Of a DNA stretch of 31,754 bases, positions 6,270 through 13,335 are shown piece by piece; within the stretch, counting starts at the first letter, position 1, and the number at the start of each line of letters is the position of its first letter. Position numbers and translations under genes: made by a program. The notes beneath the pieces were generated by a model. That model searched no databases. It saw nothing but the letters and a program-made list of their open reading frames with translations, and was not told the origin of the DNA. Source of the stretch: a virus; the IMG/VR virus record IMGVR_UViG_3300027759_000289, positions 1 through 31,754 of that record, one strand, 5' to 3'.

Positions 6270-6647
6270 ATAATTCCAAGTAATTTTTTTAACTACTATT
6301 TCATCAATATCTGATATACCAAAATATTTTAATTCTTCTTTAATTGTTGCGTCGATGAATCTTCTTATGTATCTATTTGCACTTCTAGCGTGATTTTTTT
6401 GATATTGAGTTGAGTAAACCCAATAATCACATTTCATATCAACAATCACATCAAATTCATAAATGTATTTTTTGTAAGTGCGATACTTGTTATATCCGTC
6501 TGAATATTTTCTAATATTTGTTATTTTGACAACAGTGTTGTTATACTCACTCCATTTATATAAATTAACTAATTTAAAAATGTTTTTACACAAAAATTTT
6601 TTGATTAATGATATTTGTTTGTCTTTTACTAATTCTCTTTTTTCCAT
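6264..6647 (-). CDS. Hypothetical protein
   Basis: 127 residues, basic and tyrosine-rich, unrecognised. It starts with a charged helix (KRELVKDKQISLIKKFL), has a beta-like middle (YIYEFDVIVDMKCDYWVYS) and ends with a helix rich in Arg, Ile and Lys. No membrane segment is present. The gene follows a near-perfect host promoter (TTG-N19-TATCTTTG) and lies directly downstream of the large structured RNA and its terminator, so it probably has its own transcript. Confidence 0.65.
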   Translation of the reverse strand: MEKRELVKDKQISLIKKFLCKNIFKLVNLYKWSEYNNTVVKITNIRKYSDGYNKYRTYKKYIYEFDVIVDMKCDYWVYSTQYQKNHARSANRYIRRFIDATIKEELKYFGISDIDEIVVKKITWNYL

Positions 6648-6651
6648 ACCA

Positions 6652-6681
6652 CAAAGATATATAAAAAAATGAATTGCACAA
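6652..6681 (-). promoter_or_regulatory. Bacteroidota-type promoter TTG-N19-TATCTTTG
   Basis: TTG (plus 6679-6681), 19-nt spacer and TATCTTTG (plus 6652-6659) fit the consensus exactly. The box ends 4 nt before the ATG at 6647, so the mRNA would be leaderless or nearly so. Its TTG overlaps the U-tract of the upstream terminator. Confidence 0.7.
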
Positions 6682-6711
6682 AAAAATGGATAATAATATT
6701 TTACTATCCAT
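6680..6711 (-). terminator. Intrinsic terminator downstream of the large RNA
   Basis: ATGGATA and TATCCAT pair around an AT-rich 12-nt loop and are followed by seven U residues on the minus strand. It is a likely final stop for the structured RNA if the U9 tract at 6737-6745 is not its end. Confidence 0.75.
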
Positions 6712-6736
6712 CAATTTTTTTACCGGTGGCTCCATT

Positions 6737-7560
6737 AAAAAAAAACGCTGAGATTACACGTTTGTGTGAGAACCTTTAGAGTCATTATTGTTTCTACTCT
6801 TATCCACCATCTTTTGAATGGTATTTCTCAGTGACGATTATTTAGGTGAATCACTCCTTGAGGTCTAAACTACTCTCTTATTACTCAACTCTCTTCGAGG
6901 ATGCCTCCCCAACTAATCCTTGCGGGATTAGAGGTCTTTTGTAAAAATACACTCAGCCTTGGGAGCTTTATGTGCCGTGAACAACTCACGACTATGTAGT
7001 CACCTTTCGATTAGACCTGACGGACACTTTTCCTTATTTAAAATTAATAGTTAATAATAATTAAGTTTTGTGTCGTGGATTGTGAAAGTAGTGGTCCGTC
7101 ACGGGCTCTATTATCTTTTGAACAATAGAATACACAACTACTCTCTGAAATGTCCCCATTTCCATATTTCAAGACTACTTCGAAACTAACTCCTTGGTGG
7201 GAGTCGGTCAAGGTCAATAACAGCACCACCTGTACATCAACATACCTTTCGGTTTTAAGTATCCTCTAATAATGGAACTCGCAATAAAAGTGTTGGAACA
7301 CTTTGTTTTGCAAAATTCCTACGAGTTATTCCTATTGGTGTTCCCACCTCAATTAGACGACCCACATCGCCCAATCATCTAACCACTTTCCCTACAGCGT
7401 TGCCCTCGGTACTAAAGGTTAAACGGTATCCCGCTTGTGTACTCGACCTCGATTATCCGAAGACAACCAAGACGCAAATCAATTACACTTTTGATTCACT
7501 TTATCCCACTTTCGTGGTTTATTTTAATGGACCATACACGGCCCATTGAACTCTTCGTTT
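6737..7560 (-). ncRNA. Giant ornate structured RNA candidate (>800 nt)
   Basis: No convincing gene exists from 6648 to 7735, and GC rises to about 43-50% in parts, against about 12-30% nearby. On the minus strand many local hairpins form: 7526-7547 (8 bp), 7506-7517 (CCAC-GAAA-GTGG), 7353-7382 (8 bp), 7337-7348 (GGTG-GGAA-CACC), 7288-7303 (6 bp), 7244-7253 (ACC-GAAA-GGT), 7189-7204, 7146-7171, 7108-7128, 6976-6990, 6913-6931 (7 bp) and 6806-6822. Three loops are GNRA only in this orientation, fixing the strand. The RNA ends with U9 at 6737-6745. Large size, phage context and nearby tRNAs recall the GOLLD and ROOL classes; membership is untested. The ends are approximate, and the transcript may start near 7694. 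Confidence 0.72.
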
Positions 7561-7697
7561 CACAAATTTTAAAGAAAAGGGGGTTAATCTTTTTTTTTTA
7601 AATTTTGTTTGAACAATTTGTTCGTTTTAAATTTCAAAGAACGTTTGTGATTTGAATACTGAGTATCTTTCATCACCTATAAGTTTCAAATCTTTTA

Positions 7698-7728
7698 CAA
7701 ATTTATGTATTTAATTTGAGACTGTCAA
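7698..7728 (-). promoter_or_regulatory. Candidate promoter of the large RNA
   Basis: On the minus strand TTGACA begins at plus 7728, and TAAATTTG (plus 7698-7705) follows 20 nt after the TTG. It faces the structured RNA and would start it near 7694, leaving an AT-rich 5' region of about 130 nt before the first strong hairpin. Confidence 0.5.
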
Positions 7729-7735
7729 GTTTTTT

Positions 7736-7879
7736 TTAAACTTTTTCTACAAAAACATCTTCAGTTCCGTAGTAGTTTGCTCTCACACTTGCAAAGACTT
7801 CATTTGAAGTATAAAGTTTTCTTCCTTTATCGTCAAAATAATAAAAAATCTCTGAAATGTTGATTAAATCTTCACTCAT
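7736..7879 (-). CDS. Small hypothetical protein
   Basis: 47 residues, MSEDLINISEIFYYFDD to the end VFVEKV. Acidic, aromatic and probably a single compact domain; no family is recognised. It has a host-type promoter at 7928-7958, and its leader can form a hairpin at 7902-7922 (CAAT-GGG/CCC-ATTG with one bulge) right at the predicted 5' end, which could protect the mRNA. Its stop codon lies just before the candidate promoter of the large RNA. Confidence 0.6.
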   Translation of the reverse strand: MSEDLINISEIFYYFDDKGRKLYTSNEVFASVRANYYGTEDVFVEKV

Positions 7880-7927
7880 ACTTTCAATTTTTCAAATTAT
7901 ACAATGGGTCGTTTCCCAATTGTTTTA

Positions 7928-7958
7928 CAAATCTAATACTATTATTTTGATTTGTCAA
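7928..7958 (-). promoter_or_regulatory. Bacteroidota-type promoter TTG-N20-TAGATTTG
   Basis: TTG (plus 7956-7958) and TAGATTTG (plus 7928-7935) are 20 nt apart and face the gene at 7879. Between here and 8023 there is no gene, only AT-rich DNA with two overlapping ATATTTAT copies at 7992-8005. Confidence 0.55.
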
Positions 7959-8023
7959 ACATTACAATAAAAATTTTTTGATTTTTTTGTGATAAATATA
8001 AATATATCTAAGTTTACAAAAAG

Positions 8024-8521
8024 TTACAATTCAAGAAAATAAAAATCTTTTACGTCATCTGAATAGTGTAAATCGTATCCTAAATTTTTATATAAGTTTT
8101 GTGCGGTATTGTTTTCTCGATGAGTAATTAAAGTACAATACTTAAATCCTTCCTGTTTAGATACATCGTGAGCCAAATTCATAATTTGTTTTCCAAAACC
8201 ATTTCCTCTAAAATTTTCATTTACATATACATCGTAAATGTATGTGGTGTTGTCCCTATTAAAAAAGTTTTCATCACAATTTTTTTTGCACCAACTTTTT
8301 TCTTCATATAATCTAGGTATGTCATAATCTAATTCCCACCCATTATCAAAAGATACTACATTCGCATAACCAATTAAATTTTCATCTAAACCCATAATTT
8401 TGATTTTTTTCCCAAAAGTATTTTTAGTTTCCCCCTCAAATAAAATATTAGTTGGAATCTGACTACTTTCAAAAATATTCATCATAGATTTCATTCTTGA
8501 TATTTCTTCGTGTAGTTTCAT
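8024..8521 (-). CDS. GNAT-family N-acetyltransferase with N-terminal tag
   Basis: 165 residues. The acetyl-CoA binding motif A is clear: VNENFRGNGFGKQIMNLA (R/Q-x-x-G-x-G pattern), followed by the CTLITHRENNTAQNLYKNLG stretch typical of GNAT motif B, where N-x-x-A-x-x-L-Y-x-x-L-G-Y is usual. Residues 1-18 (MKLHEEISRMKSMMNIFE, then S) are an extra helix ending in I-F-E, the [I/L]-x-E pattern of the putative packaging tag. A 30-residue Cys/Asn/Lys insertion precedes the core. It lies 6 nt downstream of the tagged DHH protein and shares its transcript. The substrate is unknown. A virion-delivered acetyltransferase that modifies a host target is possible but is inference. Confidence 0.82.
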   Translation of the reverse strand: MKLHEEISRMKSMMNIFESSQIPTNILFEGETKNTFGKKIKIMGLDENLIGYANVVSFDNGWELDYDIPRLYEEKSWCKKNCDENFFNRDNTTYIYDVYVNENFRGNGFGKQIMNLAHDVSKQEGFKYCTLITHRENNTAQNLYKNLGYDLHYSDDVKDFYFLEL

Positions 8522-8527
8522 TTTTAA

Positions 8528-10027
8528 TTAACTATTTTCAATTTTTTTATTTAAAATATCCACAAAAGTATTTTTCATATCTTTTACTAAATCCGAATAA
8601 GTTCTTTTTGGTGTGTTTTCCATTTCATCTTCAAAGTTTATACCTTCTCTTCTTATCTGATTAAGAGCGGCTTCAATTTGTTTTTCTGACAACTTTCTAA
8701 ATCTTAAAAGTTTTTGTTTAATGTCTTTAACAAAATTATTATCTCCTTCGTAATTTGCAATCGGTAATGTTTCTTCAGGTAAATCTTTAGTGTATGGTTT
8801 ATCATATCCACTATATAAGAAGTTTATTCCTGATATGTTGGTAATACATTTATGTCCTCCTGAATTTGCTTGTAAAAAGTCATAACCATTAATAGTTTGT
8901 TTTTCAGAATCAAATGAAGGCATTTTACCATATAATGCCATCATATCTTTTGATGTGAAACCAACTGACTCAGGTGTCGCCTCTCTTTCTGAGATTCTTT
9001 TAATAATTCTAAAACTTAGTATTTCTTTTTCTAATTCAGGTCTAAACTTCTCTAAAACCTCATCTTTAATTTCACCTAAGTTTATACCTTTAAGTGCTCT
9101 TTCTTCTTTAAATGGGTTGCAAGATGCTTGAACCATACCGACTTGCCCACCAAGACCAGTCACTAAAAAGTCAGCGTCAGGGTGTATTCTAAATGGTACA
9201 TATCTATCATAAGAACCTTTTCTCATACTACCAAGACCAAATTGTGAAATAACATTTCCTGTTTTTTCTATTGCCCCTTCTTTTTGTCTTGCTTGTAAGA
9301 ATTTTTCTTGGTTTTGTGTCATGGTTTCAATAGATGCAAAATCTTGGTCTTTTGCCATTTTTTTGATATTAGTAAGAATACTAATTAATGATGGTTTCGA
9401 GTTCATTACTAAACTTTCCATGAAGTTAGGATTATTTTTATAAGCCAAAAGTAACTTATTAACCACCAATCCCATTAACATTTTATTTTGTTTTAATGAA
9501 CTGTCTTTGTCAAATTTATATAAGAAGTTCATTACCATTTCTGGAGTTATTTTATTAACAGCAAAGTTTGCAGAATCAACAGTTGATATTAACATTATAT
9601 CGTCAGATGGGAATATTTCTTTAGGGGATATAACTTGTGATATTGTTTCAACATTGGACCTTGCGTGTCTAAAACTTGTTGCAGTATCGTCTTCAACGCC
9701 AGCTTGACTATCGTGATGGTCTGTATGAATAACAAACATTGGTTTACCGTGTGCAAAATCCACAAGTACTGGCATCACATCACCCTCACCTTCAGGTTTT
9801 TTAATTGCAAATTCTTTTGTTCCATATTGAATAACTTCGCAATCAACCACATTAATACCATTTTGTTCCAAATAGTTTTTCATGGCAATTGCAGTTGTAA
9901 CACCATCTAAGTCTTGATGAAAATAAATTTTAGCCTTTTTGTATCTTTTAGCAATATTTTTAATATCTCTAATTCCTGATTCTTTAATCAGCATTCTAAA
10001 TTGACTTTCAGTTATAATAATTTTCAT
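8528..10027 (-). CDS. DHH-family phosphoesterase with N-terminal tag
   Basis: 499 residues from the methionine at 10027, where the tag begins (MKIIITESQFRMLIKE, then S); an in-frame start at 10042 is less likely. DHH superfamily motifs are visible in order: DLDG at 39-42 (motif I), Asp90 in VLVDF, and DHH at 103-105 followed by DS. GGHKC near residue 390 resembles the GGH of DHHA1 domains. The family includes RecJ exonuclease, nanoRNases and cyclic-dinucleotide phosphodiesterases, all metal-dependent hydrolases of phosphodiester bonds; which applies here cannot be read. The C-terminal 100 residues are helical and charged. It is first in an operon with the GNAT gene. A packaged enzyme acting on host nucleic acid or nucleotide signals is inferred. 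Confidence 0.82.
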   Translation of the reverse strand: MKIIITESQFRMLIKESGIRDIKNIAKRYKKAKIYFHQDLDGVTTAIAMKNYLEQNGINVVDCEVIQYGTKEFAIKKPEGEGDVMPVLVDFAHGKPMFVIHTDHHDSQAGVEDDTATSFRHARSNVETISQVISPKEIFPSDDIMLISTVDSANFAVNKITPEMVMNFLYKFDKDSSLKQNKMLMGLVVNKLLLAYKNNPNFMESLVMNSKPSLISILTNIKKMAKDQDFASIETMTQNQEKFLQARQKEGAIEKTGNVISQFGLGSMRKGSYDRYVPFRIHPDADFLVTGLGGQVGMVQASCNPFKEERALKGINLGEIKDEVLEKFRPELEKEILSFRIIKRISEREATPESVGFTSKDMMALYGKMPSFDSEKQTINGYDFLQANSGGHKCITNISGINFLYSGYDKPYTKDLPEETLPIANYEGDNNFVKDIKQKLLRFRKLSEKQIEAALNQIRREGINFEDEMENTPKRTYSDLVKDMKNTFVDILNKKIENS

Positions 10028-10031
10028 ATTA

Positions 10032-10039
10032 ATAAATAC
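10032..10039 (-). promoter_or_regulatory. GTATTTAT, variant of the ATATTTAT motif
   Basis: Lies 4 nt before the ATG at 10027, the same close spacing seen at 5855, 15330, 22321 and 27462. This supports 10027 rather than 10042 as the start. Confidence 0.35.
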
Positions 10040-10047
10040 CAATTAAA

Positions 10048-10074
10048 ATAAAAAACCCACTATAATGGTGGGTT
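10048..10074 (-). terminator. Intrinsic terminator at the end of the 14085-10060 run
   Basis: AACCCAC and GTGGGTT pair around a 7-nt loop, followed by an A-run (U-run on the minus strand). The stem overlaps the last codons of the methyltransferase at 10060 and its stop. Confidence 0.8.
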
Positions 10075-10911
10075 TTCTTGTAGAGTTTCTAATGTTTTGA
10101 AGTATTCAACTCTTGTTCTTGCAATATTTGTATAATTTTCACTTAGTTCTATTCCCAACCATCTTCGGTCAAGTATTTGTGCGGCAACTAAACTAGTACC
10201 ACTACCGGCAAATGGGTCCATAACTATATCGTTCTTGTAGGATAGTATTTTAATCGCTTTGGTTGGAATGTCCATTGAGAACGTTGCCTTGGTGAGTGAT
10301 TTAGTATCTGCAAAGTAATTCCACTGACCAAACACGAGTTCCATAAACTCTTTCTTATCGTTTTCTTCATAAACATTTTTAGTTCTTACAATACCATCTT
10401 TATTTTCAACCTCGGTGGGGACCCCTTTCCATTGTGGTTCTCCTTTAACTTTTTTAATATGATGTTTTTTATATGCCAAAATAACACACTCTTTTGGGTT
10501 GTAGATATAAGGTGATGATGGGCTCATCCAAGAACCCCAAGCTGTAGTTTTACTTCTATGTGGTGATTGTTCTTCAAGGTCGACAATACCAAAAAAACCA
10601 AATCCAATTTCTTTCATGATTTGCCACATTTCAGAAACAAAGAAAATTCGTCCACCTTTTTTCTGTCTATTAATTTCATAAGGAATATTGAGACTTATTC
10701 TACCATCGTCTTTTAATACTCTGTACGTTTCACTTAACCACGCCTTTGCAAACTCAACATATTCTGTGAACTCAACATCATCTTCATGTACGTCATAATC
10801 AATTCCCACACCATAAGGTGGGCTTGTAACAACCAAATCAATACACCCTTCTGGTAATGTCTTCATTACCTCAATACAATCACCGTTTATTATTTTTCCA
10901 GTTTCTATCAT
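10060..10911 (-). CDS. DNA methyltransferase, N4-cytosine/N6-adenine type (beta order)
   Basis: 283 residues. Motif IV, TSPPY at residues 29-33, precedes motif I, DPFAGSGT near residue 235, followed by the helix LVAAQILDRRWLGIELS. This order is that of beta-class amino-methyltransferases of the N6_N4_Mtase family. TSPPY is more usual in N4-cytosine enzymes and DPPY in N6-adenine enzymes, so m4C is slightly favoured. No restriction enzyme gene is beside it, so it is an orphan methylase. In a phage it would modify phage DNA against host restriction or mark it. It is the last gene of a tightly packed run and its end overlaps a terminator. Confidence 0.9.
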   Translation of the reverse strand: MIETGKIINGDCIEVMKTLPEGCIDLVVTSPPYGVGIDYDVHEDDVEFTEYVEFAKAWLSETYRVLKDDGRISLNIPYEINRQKKGGRIFFVSEMWQIMKEIGFGFFGIVDLEEQSPHRSKTTAWGSWMSPSSPYIYNPKECVILAYKKHHIKKVKGEPQWKGVPTEVENKDGIVRTKNVYEENDKKEFMELVFGQWNYFADTKSLTKATFSMDIPTKAIKILSYKNDIVMDPFAGSGTSLVAAQILDRRWLGIELSENYTNIARTRVEYFKTLETLQENPPL

Positions 10912-10912
10912 C

Positions 10913-11029
10913 TTAAAATATCATTTTTATTACTTCACTAATTAACATCCATGTCATCATTAACCAAAATAAAATTATACATCCCGCAATAATTCTATAT
11001 CTTCTTTCTATGTTTTTTTTAATTTTCAT
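10913..11029 (-). CDS. Small single-span membrane protein
   Basis: 38 residues: a basic start (MKIKKNIERRYR) and one hydrophobic segment (about 13-33, IIAGCIILFWLMMTWMLI). The basic N-terminus suggests an inside-in orientation. Its ATG overlaps the TGA of the upstream gene as ATGA, and its stop lies 1 nt before the methylase start, so it fits the translationally coupled operon. Function unknown. Confidence 0.65.
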   Translation of the reverse strand: MKIKKNIERRYRIIAGCIILFWLMMTWMLISEVIKMIF

Positions 11030-11421
11030 ACTAATTGTGCTATTATTTGTGCTAATTTATATCCCGTAAATGCTCCCGCTGCCGCTGAACCAGGTAATAC
11101 AACGAATTTACCTAACATGGTTTCATATTTTTTTCTATTAACAATGTAAGAAATCAATACGTAATAAACAATATAGTTAATTAAAACCATAAAGTCCAGT
11201 TCTTTTGCCGCAAAAACTACTATTGAATTACCTAAAAATCCCCACATAAAATTTATAAGGGTTTCTCTTAATAATTCGTTTGGTGTTGTAAGAGCGTCCC
11301 AAACATTTATTTCTTTATCAAGACCTGTTTTCTTTTTCAAGCGTTTCGATGTGGTGTTGAAGGTACCAAAGGGCTTTTCTGAGGTCTTCAAGTTCTTTGT
11401 CTTTTCTTTTTTTTCCTGCAC
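11026..11421 (-). CDS. Putative membrane protein, start uncertain
   Basis: Up to 131 residues. The first 33 are Lys/Thr-rich and overlap the DUF3310 gene in another frame by 104 nt. The hydrophobic segments at about 57-72, 77-96 and 107-130 (the last GSAAAGAFTGYKLAQIIAQL) indicate two or three membrane spans. A TTG codon near the DUF3310 stop, giving LKKKTGLDKEINVW as the start, would remove most of the overlap. No family is recognised. The gene sits between DUF3310 and a 38-residue membrane protein with ATGA coupling. Confidence 0.62.
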   Translation of the reverse strand: MQEKKEKTKNLKTSEKPFGTFNTTSKRLKKKTGLDKEINVWDALTTPNELLRETLINFMWGFLGNSIVVFAAKELDFMVLINYIVYYVLISYIVNRKKYETMLGKFVVLPGSAAAGAFTGYKLAQIIAQLV

Positions 11422-11551
11422 GTGATATATATTTTACTGTATTTCCTAAACTAAATCCCAAATCCCAAGCATCAATAACCTTGATGGCTTCGTATTCATT
11501 ATTTTTTCCTCCATAATGTTCTGGATGATTTACCTGTTCTTTATTTTCCAT
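11318..11551 (-). CDS. DUF3310 protein (T7 gp1.7-like nucleotide kinase family)
   Basis: 77 residues matching the DUF3310 pattern: NHPEHYGG at 9-16, then YEAIKVIDAW, GNTVKYISRAGKK and EDLRKALWYLQHHI. This family is common in phages; T7 gp1.7, which has nucleotide kinase activity, carries a related domain. Whether this short version is active cannot be judged. It lies 1 nt from the transporter-like gene upstream and overlaps the next membrane gene downstream. A role in nucleotide metabolism would fit the neighbouring glutamine synthetase. Confidence 0.82.
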   Translation of the reverse strand: MENKEQVNHPEHYGGKNNEYEAIKVIDAWDLGFSLGNTVKYISRAGKKRKDKELEDLRKALWYLQHHIETLEKENRS

Positions 11552-11552
11552 T

Positions 11553-11903
11553 CTATTTCCAAAATAATTGTATTATTAAAATTCCTATCGCCAAAATTAA
11601 ACAAACTATGGTTTTAAGTGTTAGTGGTTCTTTAAAAATTAACCAACTTAACCATGTAAAAACAACCGCCCCAACACTAAACCCAATCAACCTTGAAGGC
11701 CACATTTGACCATTAAACGCTATTATCATGTTTTTTACAGAATACATAAATAACATAGATATTGGTATTCCCATCAACACGGTTAACCAATAATTATTTT
11801 TTATCCATTCATATTTTAAAGGTCCTTGAAGTTGAAAGAATGTTGACACTTGAGCTAAAAAACCAAAGAAAATCCCCACTAATAACGCCCATCCATTAAC
11901 CAT
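11553..11903 (-). CDS. Half-size DMT/EamA-like membrane transporter
   Basis: 116 residues with four hydrophobic segments (about 4-22, 38-57, 74-92, 95-114). The ending FKEPLTLKTIVCLILAIGIL resembles the GEPLT...G motif before the last helix in the SMR and EamA families of the drug/metabolite transporter superfamily, whose small members work as dimers. The substrate is unknown. Its ATG overlaps the stop of the glutamine synthetase gene by 1 nt (TAATG), so the two are made together. Moving an amino acid or amine is an attractive idea but is not shown. Confidence 0.6.
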   Translation of the reverse strand: MVNGWALLVGIFFGFLAQVSTFFQLQGPLKYEWIKNNYWLTVLMGIPISMLFMYSVKNMIIAFNGQMWPSRLIGFSVGAVVFTWLSWLIFKEPLTLKTIVCLILAIGILIIQLFWK

Positions 11904-13021
11904 TATTCCTCTTCTCTGTATTCTTTTAACAACTCTTCATTTGTAACTGTTCCGTATTTACCGCTCAGTTCATCTACGTTTATTTTGGTATTCATTTTCA
12001 TGGTAATCTCCATTAATGTTTCCGTACTTTTAAGTGATTTTATAATTTCTAAAACAACTTTATATGAATCAGCGTTAGATGCCGGTCTTCTATCTTCAAT
12101 ATACCCTTTCCAATTTTCGGCGGTTGATTTTGGGATTCTAATTGATGCCCCTCTATCACCAACACCATAACTATATTTTTCAATTGATTGTGTTTCGTGT
12201 TTTCCTGTAAGTCTTAAATTATTTTCAGAACCATAATTTTTAATATGGTCATGATGTCTCGAACCAAATGTATTGAAAATTGCCTGAAAATATTCATATC
12301 CACCTAGTGTTCTCATTCTTTCATTTGAAAAATTGGTATGCATCCCTGAACCATTCCAGTCACCTTTAATTGGTTTTGGATGTAAAATTATTTCATAGTT
12401 GTACTTTTCTGAAAGTCTATGTAAAAAATATCTTGTCATCCATAAATCATCGGCAGCCTTTAAACTTCCTTTAGAAAAAACTTGGTATTCCCATTGTCCT
12501 AATGCGACTTCAGCATTAATACCTGTTATTTCCATACCATACATTAAACATAACGCCATGTGTTCCTCAGCAAAACCCCTTCCAACAACATTATGTCCAA
12601 CTCCACAATAATATTTTCCTTGGGGTTCTAAATGTGGGGTTTCGTGGCCTAAGATATTATTTGTTTTTGAATTTTTAATAAAATATTCTTGTTCGAAACC
12701 AAACCACAAATCTTCTTGGTTTTCAACTTTTGACCTAATGTTTGATTCGTCGGGTGTACCGTCTGAATTTAATACTTCACATAAAACATATACCCTGCTA
12801 TTTTCTAAAGGAAAAGATTTTTGAGTATAATATCTTACAGGTTTTAATATTTTATCTGAATTTTCTGTGTTTGCTTGATTTGTTGATGACCCATCGAAAC
12901 TCCATTCTGGAAATTTGAACTCATTCACATTTGTATTAATTTCTTCAACTTTTACTTTACTTCTAAGGTTTGGTTCTGGAGTATATCCATCTAACCATAC
13001 ATATTCTAAGGTTACTTTCAT
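11903..13021 (-). CDS. glnII: Glutamine synthetase type II (GSII)
   Basis: 372 residues, the usual size for GSII. It makes glutamine from glutamate, ammonia and ATP. All hallmark segments are present: beta-grasp start YVWLDG (7-12) and PEWSFDGSSTNQA (38-50), GFEQEY (108-113), YYCGVG (137-142), EVALGQWEYQV (171-181), GDWNGSGMHTN (220-230), NNLRLTGKHET (267-277), GDRGASIRIP (288-297) and YIEDRRPASN (307-316). The metal-, ATP- and glutamate-binding residues therefore look intact. The GSI adenylylation loop is absent, as expected. The start overlaps the previous stop as ATGA and the stop overlaps the transporter start, so it belongs to the phage operon. It is probably an auxiliary metabolic gene that raises glutamine supply for nucleotide synthesis. 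Confidence 0.95.
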   Translation of the reverse strand: MKVTLEYVWLDGYTPEPNLRSKVKVEEINTNVNEFKFPEWSFDGSSTNQANTENSDKILKPVRYYTQKSFPLENSRVYVLCEVLNSDGTPDESNIRSKVENQEDLWFGFEQEYFIKNSKTNNILGHETPHLEPQGKYYCGVGHNVVGRGFAEEHMALCLMYGMEITGINAEVALGQWEYQVFSKGSLKAADDLWMTRYFLHRLSEKYNYEIILHPKPIKGDWNGSGMHTNFSNERMRTLGGYEYFQAIFNTFGSRHHDHIKNYGSENNLRLTGKHETQSIEKYSYGVGDRGASIRIPKSTAENWKGYIEDRRPASNADSYKVVLEIIKSLKSTETLMEITMKMNTKINVDELSGKYGTVTNEELLKEYREEE

Positions 13022-13200
13022 TTATTTTTATTTATATATTCAATTATTGTTTTTTCATTTGCCCCATCCTTGAATAATCTGTAAACTTCTTCAGAAAACT
13101 TATCCGTTATAAAAAGTGCGTCTGCTTGAAGATACTCAATTATATGATGTTGATTTTTTAAAATTTGTTCTTTGTTAAGAAATCTTTTATTAAATCCCAT
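13018..13200 (-). CDS. Small hypothetical protein
   Basis: 60 residues, basic N-terminus (GFNKRFLNKEQILKN) and a helical acidic C-terminus (KTIIEYINKNK). No family or membrane segment is recognised. It overlaps the end of the 42-residue ORF upstream (13190-13318) and is joined to glutamine synthetase by ATGA. It might be an accessory or regulator of that gene, but position is the only argument. Confidence 0.65.
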   Translation of the reverse strand: MGFNKRFLNKEQILKNQHHIIEYLQADALFITDKFSEEVYRLFKDGANEKTIIEYINKNK

Positions 13201-13318
13201 TACTCTTTTTACTTTTTAAGTTTAACAAAAAGGTTCTCACTTGGTTTCCTAAATCTAAGTCGTTAGGGTACTTTTTGACCATACTTTTAATCTCTTTAAT
13301 GATTTCTTTTTTTTTCAT
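13190..13318 (-). CDS. Small basic hypothetical protein
   Basis: 42 residues: MKKKEIIKEIKSMVKKYPN to the end LKSKKSNGI. A short basic helical protein, perhaps nucleic-acid binding. Its last codons overlap the start of the next gene by 11 nt, consistent with the compact operon. No family is recognised. Confidence 0.55.
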   Translation of the reverse strand: MKKKEIIKEIKSMVKKYPNDLDLGNQVRTFLLNLKSKKSNGI

Positions 13319-13335
13319 ATCAATAGTATAGTTTA

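Noticed and set aside
7044-7229. A 61-codon open frame on the minus strand inside the structured region
   Set aside because: Composition is not protein-like next to its neighbours, it crosses several hairpin arms, and it has no leader signal; the region is better explained as RNA.
6737-7560. Ribosomal RNA or a group I/II intron
   Set aside because: None of the universally conserved rRNA stretches is seen, no flanking split gene or exon exists, and no intron-encoded protein is near.
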